From Gammaproteobacteria bacterium (GTDB taxonomy: Bacteria; Pseudomonadota; Gammaproteobacteria; Enterobacterales; Psychrobiaceae): a stretch of 64,000 bases of DNA. A model generated the notes under the pieces. It had not been told where the DNA came from and made no database searches. It saw only the letters and a program-made list of their open reading frames with translations. The position numbers were made by a program, and so were the translations under genes. Positions 57,144 through 64,000 of the stretch are shown in pieces (within the stretch, counting starts at the first letter, position 1; each line of letters starts with the position of its first letter). The stretch spans positions 62,001-126,000 of the forward strand of contig JABSRT010000004.1 of NCBI GenBank assembly GCA_013214945.1, read 5' to 3'.

Positions 57144-58526
57144 ATGGAATTTCTAACAAATATAATATCGAGTATTAATAGTATCGTTTGGGGAGTACCG
57201 ATGCTGGTGATGATACTGGGTATCGGTTTATTTTTAACCCTTGGCTTACGTTTAATGCCAATTTTAAAGCTTGGCACCGGTTTTAAGTTACTGTGGCAAG
57301 GACGAATTCCTGATAAGGATAAGCAAAAGGCTGGTGAAATAAGCCCGTTTAATGCATTAATGACCTCTCTGTCAGCGACGATAGGCACCGGTAATATCGC
57401 AGGGGTTGCTACGGCTATTTTCCTTGGCGGCCCTGGTGCTTTATTTTGGATGTGGTGTACAGCCTTGCTGGGCATGGCAACTAAATTTGCCGAAGCGGTA
57501 CTGGCGGTAAGGTACCGAGAAGTGGATGCTAATGGCAATCACGTCGGCGGGCCGATGTATTACATCAAAAATGGTTTGGGCAGCAAATGGGCATGGTTAG
57601 GCACTGCTTTTGCAGTCTTTGGCGCGATTGCTGGTTTTGGTATTGGTAATACTGTACAAGCAAACTCAGTCGCTAATGCGATTGAATCAACCTTTGGTGT
57701 CGATCCCCTAGTCACAGGGATCGTAATGATGGTTCTGGTTGGTTTGGTATTAATGGGCGGTATTAAGCGCATTGGTGATGTCGCGGGTAAATTAGTACCG
57801 CTAATGGCTACTTTTTATATTGCGGCCGGTGCGATTGTCTTAATTATTAATATCTCTGAAATACCAGCAGCATTTGCGTTAATCATCAATAGTGCGTTTA
57901 CTGAAACTGCCGCAGAAGGTGGTTTTGCTGGCGCTGCTGTTTGGGCTGCTATTCGTTTCGGTGTGGCACGTGGGGTGTTCTCTAACGAAGCCGGTTTAGG
58001 CAGTGCGCCAATTGCTCATGCGGCTGCGCAAACTAAAAACCCAGTTGCTCAAGGTTTGGTCGCGATGCTAGGTACATTCATCGATACCTTGATTGTTTGT
58101 TCTATTACTGGTCTTGCGATTATTGTTACCGGTGAATGGACGTCAGGTGCTACTGGCGCTGAGTTAACATCGAACGCCTTTGCTAGTGCGATCCCCGGTG
58201 GTAATTACATTGTTGCTGTTGCGTTATCAGTATTTGCTTTCACCACTATTTTAGGTTGGAGCTTATACGGTGAGAAATGTGTACAGTATCTATTTGGGGT
58301 CAAAGCTATTATGCCATTTCGTATCTGTTGGGTTTTGGTTGTGCCAATTGGCGCTGCCGGTTCACTGGAGTTTATTTGGCTACTGGCCGATACGATGAAT
58401 GCTTTAATGGCGATACCTAACTTAATTGCACTGGGCTTATTAAGTCCGGTAGTATTTAAGCTAACGCGTGAATATTTTGCCAGCAATGGTGCTGAACCTG
58501 CTGAGCTAATGGCACAAGAGAAATAA
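57144..58526 (+). CDS. Sodium:alanine (AGCS family) amino-acid symporter
   Basis: 460-aa membrane protein with about ten or eleven transmembrane helices. AGCS signatures are present: GEISPFNALMTSLSATIGTGNIAGVATAIFLGGPGALFWMW (cores SATIGTGNIAG and GGPGALFWMW), GVFSNEAGLGSAPIAHAAAQT and MGGIKRIG. The family carries alanine or glycine with Na+. With glyA2 and the regulator it suggests a glycine/serine/alanine use module. A TAAGCCGCC-GCAA-GGCGGCTTA hairpin follows. Confidence 0.95.
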   Translation: MEFLTNIISSINSIVWGVPMLVMILGIGLFLTLGLRLMPILKLGTGFKLLWQGRIPDKDKQKAGEISPFNALMTSLSATIGTGNIAGVATAIFLGGPGALFWMWCTALLGMATKFAEAVLAVRYREVDANGNHVGGPMYYIKNGLGSKWAWLGTAFAVFGAIAGFGIGNTVQANSVANAIESTFGVDPLVTGIVMMVLVGLVLMGGIKRIGDVAGKLVPLMATFYIAAGAIVLIINISEIPAAFALIINSAFTETAAEGGFAGAAVWAAIRFGVARGVFSNEAGLGSAPIAHAAAQTKNPVAQGLVAMLGTFIDTLIVCSITGLAIIVTGEWTSGATGAELTSNAFASAIPGGNYIVAVALSVFAFTTILGWSLYGEKCVQYLFGVKAIMPFRICWVLVVPIGAAGSLEFIWLLADTMNALMAIPNLIALGLLSPVVFKLTREYFASNGAEPAELMAQEK

Positions 58527-58546
58527 CGTTAACCGTGGTTATTTTA

Positions 58547-58568
58547 TAAGCCGCCGCAAGGCGGCTTA
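58547..58568 (+). terminator. Terminator-like hairpin after the symporter
   Basis: TAAGCCGCC and GGCGGCTTA form a perfect 9-bp stem with a GCAA tetraloop, 20 nt after the stop codon. The T-run is missing. Confidence 0.6.
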
Positions 58569-58667
58569 GTAATGTCTACATTGATCCTACCTAATTATAT
58601 TTCCCCGATGTTTACACATCACCCTTAATTGAGGCATGAAGAAGATCAGCATCAATCCGGTGCCTGA

Positions 58668-60164
58668 TTAAACTTGCTTACGCACTCTGATATTGGCAAC
58701 ATAGCGCCGTGTTGATTCAATTAAACTGGTTTCAATCGCATGCTTATCACGGCTAAGACCCCAGAGCGCTAAAATAAATAAACTATACAAGCTAACGCCG
58801 AGCGCCAATTTAAACAACAGTAATAAACCAGTGCTCAGGTTAAAAATATCGGATATATTGATAACGATTGCATACATTAACAGGCCAGAGAAGACAGGTC
58901 GCCAAATGGCATTGATTATCTGCTTAAAGCTAACATCACAAAGTCGGGTCACTAGGATCGAGACCAAAAAGAACATTATCACGCCAATAAGCGCTCGCGT
59001 GTAGGCGATGCCTAGCAAGCCAAATGCTGAATAAGCAGGGTAGAGGCTTAATATTGTGATGATGGCTTGGCACCAGAATATATAGGCGGTGTATTTTACA
59101 TTACCGTTAATGGTCAATAAATTACCTGAAATCCCATAGAGCGCGGTGCACATAGCAAAAAAGACTAATGCTTCAACTAACGGCACCACCGGCAACCACT
59201 TATCACCACCTAAAAACAATGGAATAAGTTCATGGGATACTGCGCCAAACCCCAGCGCAACAGGAACTGAAATTATGGCCATAAAAGATAGGGCTTTTAG
59301 GTAAGCTGCAATGAGTTGTTGATGATTGTCTTTTATTTTTGCTAATCCGGGTAATAAAGCTCGGGAAAAGGGGAGCTGTACTTCAGATATTGCAATAAAG
59401 GAGAGCTCGCTGCTCCATTTGTAATAGCCGATGTTGGTCGGTGTTGCTAGCGCTGACAATACAATTATATCGCCTTGAGTTGAAATGTAATTAGCGATAT
59501 TTCTGATTAAAATCCATTGCGAAAAGCCCCATATATCGGAAAACTTAGTTAAGGTAAGTCGTGGGCGATAATCAATTATGCTATAGCTAATAACGACTTT
59601 TATAAGGCTATTGAGCAAGCTTGCAACCACCAGTGCATAATAAGACTGATAGTAAAACGCCAGTCCTATCGTGATAATCGTGGCAATAATTTTTGGCGTT
59701 ACATTGTATGAAAAGTCTTTGGAAAAATTCATTTCTTTTTGGAACTTGACGGTTCCTATATTTTCAAAGCCTTGAATAAACGTAGCTAACGCAATGATTA
59801 AACAGATCTCTTCTATTCTGGTATCACCATAGGCTTGGGCTATCTGTGGAGCAAAAACAGCGATTAGCGCTGCGATAATAATGGCTTGAATTATTCTGAT
59901 GGTCCAAGCGGTATTAAAGTGCTCATCACTGGCTTTATTATTTTGAATTAAAGCCCAGTTGACACCAAATTCAAATAATAAAGAGACAAACCCAAGTACG
60001 ACCATTACGGTAGCGACCAACCCAAAATCTTCCGGCACTAACAGGCGGGCCAATACGGCTGAACTAATGAAGCCTAAGCTTTTAATGCTCCAGCGCATCG
60101 CCATGTACCATTTAGTGCCGTGAGCAACTTCTTGTGATAGCGACTTGTTATCGGGTGTGCTCAT
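58668..60164 (-). CDS. Oligosaccharide flippase (Wzx-like, MOP superfamily)
   Basis: 498 aa with about 12-14 transmembrane helices. The N-terminus GTKWYMAMRWSIKSLGFISSAVLARLL, then PEDFGLVATVMV, is typical of WzxC-like lipopolysaccharide flippases that move undecaprenyl-linked saccharide units across the inner membrane. It stands alone, not in a polysaccharide cluster, so it may serve the exopolysaccharide genes at the left of the window or another locus. An 18-bp imperfect inverted repeat lies about 100 nt upstream. Confidence 0.88.
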   Translation of the reverse strand: MSTPDNKSLSQEVAHGTKWYMAMRWSIKSLGFISSAVLARLLVPEDFGLVATVMVVLGFVSLLFEFGVNWALIQNNKASDEHFNTAWTIRIIQAIIIAALIAVFAPQIAQAYGDTRIEEICLIIALATFIQGFENIGTVKFQKEMNFSKDFSYNVTPKIIATIITIGLAFYYQSYYALVVASLLNSLIKVVISYSIIDYRPRLTLTKFSDIWGFSQWILIRNIANYISTQGDIIVLSALATPTNIGYYKWSSELSFIAISEVQLPFSRALLPGLAKIKDNHQQLIAAYLKALSFMAIISVPVALGFGAVSHELIPLFLGGDKWLPVVPLVEALVFFAMCTALYGISGNLLTINGNVKYTAYIFWCQAIITILSLYPAYSAFGLLGIAYTRALIGVIMFFLVSILVTRLCDVSFKQIINAIWRPVFSGLLMYAIVINISDIFNLSTGLLLLFKLALGVSLYSLFILALWGLSRDKHAIETSLIESTRRYVANIRVRKQV

Positions 60165-60426
60165 GGCTATTGTTTAGTCAATAGTGCTAAATAGAGAAAA
60201 AATTTTTCGGTCATATTTCATATTCCTTATGGTGACAAACAAGCCATTAAGATCCCTTGGCATGAATAGTTTCTTGACTAAAATATTAGTACATAATTTA
60301 GTGAAGAAACTATTTAATATAGATTTAATTCATTGTGTTATTTATTGGATGAAATCATGACAAAAATGGTGCGCGATTTGACACGAATATCTTGAGTTTA
60401 GTTGATGTTTTCGTACCATTTAGCCG
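60165..60426. other. Intergenic region upstream of the flippase gene
   Basis: About 260 nt between the flippase start and the repeat after polB. It contains the large inverted repeat at 60266-60313. No gene was recognised. Confidence 0.5.
60266..60313. repeat. 17-18-bp near-perfect inverted repeat upstream of the flippase
   Basis: ATAGTTTCTTGACTAAA (60266-60282) and TTTAGTGAAGAAACTAT (60297-60313) are reverse complements with one mismatch, separated by 14 nt. An extra A-T pair extends the arms. There is no T-run; operator, leader hairpin or a mobile-element footprint are possible. Confidence 0.6.
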
Positions 60427-60453
60427 AATGCGGATATTGCTAATATCCGCATT
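60427..60453. repeat. Perfect 11-bp inverted repeat downstream of polB
   Basis: AATGCGGATAT and ATATCCGCATT pair exactly around the loop TGCTA, 17 nt after the polB stop (minus strand). It lacks a following T-run, so it is a possible Rho-independent-like or protective hairpin. Confidence 0.6.
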
Positions 60454-60469
60454 AAAATATGCCTAACGC

Positions 60470-62815
60470 TTAAAATAAGCCGAGCTGAGTAGCCGTGATT
60501 TGTTCAAATGACAGTTCAACAAAGGGTAGTATGCCATCGGCTATTGGTAATAATTGTTTATCAATATAATGCTGATAGTCAATTGGGCTTGTGGTGTATT
60601 CGACAGGTTCGGGGCCATTAATCGTGATGACATAATTAATAGTGCCATGATTTTGATATTGCAAAGTACGGCCTAGCTTGGCATTTTGCTCATCGGCTAT
60701 GCGCGCGGCTTTAACTTGAGGAGGAACATTTTTGACGTAATGTGATAGTTTTCGCCTAAGCCGCTTACTATAAACCAATTTGTGATCGTATTGACCTGTT
60801 TGGGTTTTTTCTAAAGTTTCTAATACCAAAGGCCGTGGATCTTGATCATCAAACACCAGTTGGTAAAGTTGTTGCTGAAAATCTTGCGCTAATATTGTCC
60901 AATCGCTGCGCACACTTTCCAAGCCTTTAAAAATCAACTCAGGCTTACCATTATTATTTAACAAACCGGCGTAACGTTTTTTACTGCCAGTTTCGCTGCC
61001 GCGGATCTTTGGCATTAAAAATCGCGCAAACAGCGTTTCATATTGCAGTTCCAAATGGCAATCTAGTTGATGCTCTTGAGCAATAAGTTGCTGCCAACGT
61101 TGATTAACGTCATCGGCTAATTGCTGACCTATTTTGTTGGCCTGTTTGGCATTATATTGTGGGCCAATAAACACAAATACTGAATCGGTATCACCATAAA
61201 TTACATCAAACTTTTCTTCAATCCACTGAGCTGTTTGCTGAATGATTTGATGACCTCGCATCGTGATTGAACTGGCCAGTCGGGTATCGTAAAAACAGCA
61301 ACCGCCAGAACCGAGCACGCCATAAAATGAGTTCATGATAATTTTTATGGCTTGCGACTTAGGATGATCTTTTTGTTGCTTGGCCTGATCACGCTGTTGC
61401 CATAAGTTGGTGATGATTTGGGGTAAAAAATGTTTATCGCGTGAAAATTTTGCCTGCTTAAAACCGTCAATAGCATGCTCTGGCGCTGCTAACCCTTCGA
61501 TAAGCCCCATCGGATCTATTTTAAAGGTCCGGATAATCGATGGATAAAGGCTTTTGAAATCGAGTACCAAAACATTGTGATATAAACCCGGTTGTGAATC
61601 CATTACATAACCACCGGGGCTAGCTAAACCGCCGTCGGGTGGGAGGTTCGGGGCAATAAAACCAGCACGATGTAATTTAGGTAAATATAAATTAGTAAAA
61701 GCGGCGACCGAGCCTCCCACACGGTTGAGTGGCAAACCAGTTAGTTTGGTTCTAAAGATTAAAAACTCAAGTAATTGGGTGTGCTCAAATATATCGCTAA
61801 CGAGGCGACAGTCTTCCAGGTTATAGGCCGCGAGTGCCGGTTTGTCATGCTTGAAATTGTGATTTATTTCAGCCATTCGATTATGGACATCATCGGTGTG
61901 TTTGCCACGGCCAAGTAAACTATGACCAACAAAGTCGAGGCTAAAGCTGGCAAAATGATAAGTCGCGGTTTTTAAGGCATCAATGCCATCGATAACGAGA
62001 CGTCCGGCAATGGTAATGTAGCCGTTATTATCGTTGTGTGAATCACGCCAGTGGGCAAAAGCTTGACCACGGCCCAGTCGTAATTTCATGCCATTGTATT
62101 GGGCGCGCTTAATCAGCAATCTAAAATCAAAATTAATCACATTCCAGCCAATGATAATATCAGGATCTGTCTCAGCGATGGTAATTTCTAATTGCTCTAA
62201 TAGTTCGCTTTCATCCTTTACCCACTGGATATAGGAGGGGCCGTCTTGCGGGGGGCCAATCATTATTACCCGCGAAAAATTACGCTGGTGAAAACCAATA
62301 CTGTAAAGTTCGCCATGTTGGGAGCATTCGATATCAATCGACAGTACCGATAATTGTGGCTGGTAATCGCTGGGTCGTAGCTTGACGTTGTGATATTGGG
62401 TGTAACCAATATTTGGTTGTGCCGTGGCATTAAACTCGATGCCGCCACAAATAAACCGCTCCATTAAGTACCGCTGATCAAGGCTGATATCGCTTTCATA
62501 AATAATCAGACCGGCTTGGCGCAACACGCTTTTTGCCGAGCGGGCATCTTTTATATTGCTAAAATAGAGTCCAGAAACCGGGCTGAAATCAAATCGGGTT
62601 AACGCCAGAGATTTATTGTGGTGATTAATTCGATGACGGTTTAATAACTCGACAGCCAGATCCAATTGCTCATTACTAATAAAAAACAGCGGTGATTGGT
62701 CATTGATAATCAGCTTAACCGGACCGTGATCGGTAATCAGCCACAGTAATATTTGCGACTTGCCATTGATATCGATGGCTTGTTGAGTCAGTAAAAAACC
62801 AGAGTGAGCTGTCAT
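60470..62815 (-). CDS. polB: DNA polymerase II (family B, translesion-capable)
   Basis: 781 aa (E. coli 783). Family-B motifs are intact: exonuclease DIECSQHGELYSIG (Exo I), motif A DFKSLYPSIIRTF, motif B KIIMNSFYGVLG, and motif C YGDTDSVFVF with the two catalytic Asp. Proofreading and polymerase domains are therefore complete. Pol II works in replication restart and lesion bypass, usually under SOS control; no LexA box was recognised upstream. It is monocistronic. Confidence 0.97.
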   Translation of the reverse strand: MTAHSGFLLTQQAIDINGKSQILLWLITDHGPVKLIINDQSPLFFISNEQLDLAVELLNRHRINHHNKSLALTRFDFSPVSGLYFSNIKDARSAKSVLRQAGLIIYESDISLDQRYLMERFICGGIEFNATAQPNIGYTQYHNVKLRPSDYQPQLSVLSIDIECSQHGELYSIGFHQRNFSRVIMIGPPQDGPSYIQWVKDESELLEQLEITIAETDPDIIIGWNVINFDFRLLIKRAQYNGMKLRLGRGQAFAHWRDSHNDNNGYITIAGRLVIDGIDALKTATYHFASFSLDFVGHSLLGRGKHTDDVHNRMAEINHNFKHDKPALAAYNLEDCRLVSDIFEHTQLLEFLIFRTKLTGLPLNRVGGSVAAFTNLYLPKLHRAGFIAPNLPPDGGLASPGGYVMDSQPGLYHNVLVLDFKSLYPSIIRTFKIDPMGLIEGLAAPEHAIDGFKQAKFSRDKHFLPQIITNLWQQRDQAKQQKDHPKSQAIKIIMNSFYGVLGSGGCCFYDTRLASSITMRGHQIIQQTAQWIEEKFDVIYGDTDSVFVFIGPQYNAKQANKIGQQLADDVNQRWQQLIAQEHQLDCHLELQYETLFARFLMPKIRGSETGSKKRYAGLLNNNGKPELIFKGLESVRSDWTILAQDFQQQLYQLVFDDQDPRPLVLETLEKTQTGQYDHKLVYSKRLRRKLSHYVKNVPPQVKAARIADEQNAKLGRTLQYQNHGTINYVITINGPEPVEYTTSPIDYQHYIDKQLLPIADGILPFVELSFEQITATQLGLF

Positions 62816-62955
62816 ATTGTTTAAGTTAGGTGACGGGGCATAGATTTGATTATAAATTAAATTTAGCTGCGAGTAAGCTCTTTGTCGCGACTATCAGTGT
62901 GATCTATTGACGAGCAAAGCGCTAATAACAGCCAGCCCGTCAACAGTTTTAGTCT

Positions 62956-64000
62956 TTAAATCGAGAAATCGACTACTTGATAACCCAATGCTTCGAGCTG
63001 TGGTTTTAAGGTGACGGCATCACCCACTACCACCATAAACATTTGTTCAAAAGCGAGATGCTTTTTCGCTAAGGCATTAATTTCATCGGCGCTAATGGTT
63101 GAAACTATGTCTGAACGCTGTTTAACAAATGTTGGGCTTAAGTTGTATTCTAACATTTGGGCTAAAAAGCTCAGCTTAGCGCGCGGAGTCTCGTATCGCA
63201 GGGCATCACGTTGGTTAATTGCACTGCGCATAAAGGCGAGCTCCTCAGGCGTAATTCCTTTATCGGCATAGAGTTTAACCTCTTTGGCAATTTCAACGAT
63301 TGCTTTGTCGGTAACATCGCGGCGAACTTCGGTGCCAATAACGAAGGCCCCGGTGTATTTATTGCCGTTAAAATAAGAGCTCGCCCCGTAACTATATCCT
63401 TTGTCTTCGCGCAGATTTAAGTTTATGCGACTATTAAACGCACCCCCTAGGGTAAAATTCATTAAATACGATTTGTAATATTCGCCAGTAATATCACGAA
63501 TAATCGCGCGCTTGCCAATGCGAATGGTCGATTGAGCTGCGCCTTGTTTATTGACTAAATAAATCACCCCAGTTTTGGTTGTTGATAATGCTAGGTCCAG
63601 CGTTAGTTCAGTTGCTTGACCTGTCCAATTATTAAATGTATTTAAACTGTCGCTTAGTGCCTGATGAGATATGCTTGATACGGCGATGATGTGGCTACCA
63701 TTGGGCTTAACCAATTGCTGATAAAAAGACTTTACCTGCGCTAGGGTTAACGCATTCAAACTTTTTTGAGTGCCACCGATTGGTGTGGCAGAGATATCGT
63801 CGGCATGCAGCAATTGACCAAAAGCGCTCGAGGCGAGATAACTAGCATCTCTTTTACTATTGATAATGCCTTGAACCGCATTATTTTTAATTCGGTTAAA
63901 TTCACTTTCGAGAAAAGCAGGCTGCAGCAACTTTTCTTTGACTAAGGTTAAAGTCGCGTCAAGGTGAGCACTTAAAGTATTAATGTTAACCAACAGGTAT
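62956..64000 (-). CDS. M16 family zinc peptidase, C-terminal part (5' end outside window)
   Basis: About 348 codons are visible and the frame stays open to the right edge, so the 5' end lies outside. The segment LQPAFLESEFNRIKN, then NPNG-like LVKPNGSHIIAV, and LGGAFNSRINLNLREDKGYSYGASSYF is the middle and C-terminal part of an M16 (insulinase/PqqL-like) peptidase. The HxxEH zinc motif would be outside the window. It is probably a periplasmic or outer-membrane-associated protease; nothing more can be said. Confidence 0.85.
   Translation of the reverse strand, partial: YLLVNINTLSAHLDATLTLVKEKLLQPAFLESEFNRIKNNAVQGIINSKRDASYLASSAFGQLLHADDISATPIGGTQKSLNALTLAQVKSFYQQLVKPNGSHIIAVSSISHQALSDSLNTFNNWTGQATELTLDLALSTTKTGVIYLVNKQGAAQSTIRIGKRAIIRDITGEYYKSYLMNFTLGGAFNSRINLNLREDKGYSYGASSYFNGNKYTGAFVIGTEVRRDVTDKAIVEIAKEVKLYADKGITPEELAFMRSAINQRDALRYETPRAKLSFLAQMLEYNLSPTFVKQRSDIVSTISADEINALAKKHLAFEQMFMVVVGDAVTLKPQLEALGYQVVDFSI

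Overview
The window is chromosomal DNA from a marine-type gammaproteobacterium. Gene content and order point to Alteromonadales (Colwelliaceae, Pseudoalteromonadaceae or Shewanella-like): tatD-deoCABD-ytjB-serB-PilZ-radA, glyA-nrdR-ribD-ribE-ribBA-ribH-nusB-thiL-pgpA, a DUF3334 gene beside tig-clpP-clpX, ybbP/ybbA divergent from tesA, and polB. Base composition is moderate to AT-rich. Intergenic regions are very AT-rich. I saw no phage, integrase, transposase or CRISPR array. The species cannot be fixed from sequence reading alone.

Layout. 1-3.2 kb: tail of an exopolysaccharide cluster (partial asparagine-synthase-type amidotransferase, GT4 glycosyltransferase, O-glycosylation ligase of the exosortase-A-associated type, small ABM-domain protein). 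3.2-11.5 kb: enoyl-CoA hydratase family, NUDIX hydrolase, acnB, cytochrome b561 plus YceI, GlsB/YeaQ-like protein, SCP2 protein, prfC. 11.5-13.7 kb: a 1.3-kb non-coding stretch and a porin. 13.8-18.8 kb: tatD-family nuclease and the deoCABD nucleoside catabolic operon. 18.8-27.1 kb: ytjB, serB, large PilZ protein, radA, small PilZ protein, ettA. 27.3-32.1 kb: an accessory block (AhpD-like protein, two AraC-type regulators, YjbR-like protein, rhodanese, a DUF1272-NIPSNAP fusion, a GGDEF protein). 32.5-41.2 kb: glyA, nrdR, riboflavin genes, nusB, thiL, pgpA, a 56-aa membrane ORF, folD. 41.4-41.9 kb: four tRNA genes (Pro, Arg, His, Pro). 42.3-47.1 kb: DUF3334, tig, clpP, clpX. 47.1-48.9 kb: a repeat-like non-coding block where lon often lies, a Fur-box-controlled membrane protein and a small secreted protein. 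49-54.2 kb: arginase-family enzyme, ybbP, ybbA, tesA. 54.2-58.5 kb: a second glyA, an XRE-cupin regulator and an AGCS-type Na+/amino-acid symporter. 58.6-64 kb: polysaccharide flippase, polB and a partial M16 peptidase.

How the genes work together. The deo genes split nucleosides into bases and pentose phosphates and feed acetaldehyde plus glyceraldehyde-3-phosphate to central metabolism. glyA, folD, ribD/E/BA/H and thiL form a one-carbon and cofactor block with the NrdR and NusB regulators. Trigger factor, ClpP and ClpX handle folding and proteolysis. The second glyA, XRE-cupin regulator and symporter look like one small regulon, because two copies of the same dyad, GTTTCC-N4-GGAAA(C/T), lie in the glyA2/regulator intergenic region and upstream of the symporter.

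The observations I rate highest are this predicted operator pair, the DUF1272-NIPSNAP fusion with a tandem-repeat linker, the 29-bp dispersed intergenic repeat linked to the block after clpX, the GlxA-type regulator whose coding similarity runs upstream of any usable start codon, a Fur-box-linked orphan membrane protein, and several long perfect or near-perfect inverted repeats in intergenic DNA. No clearly new multi-gene system could be established from the sequence alone.
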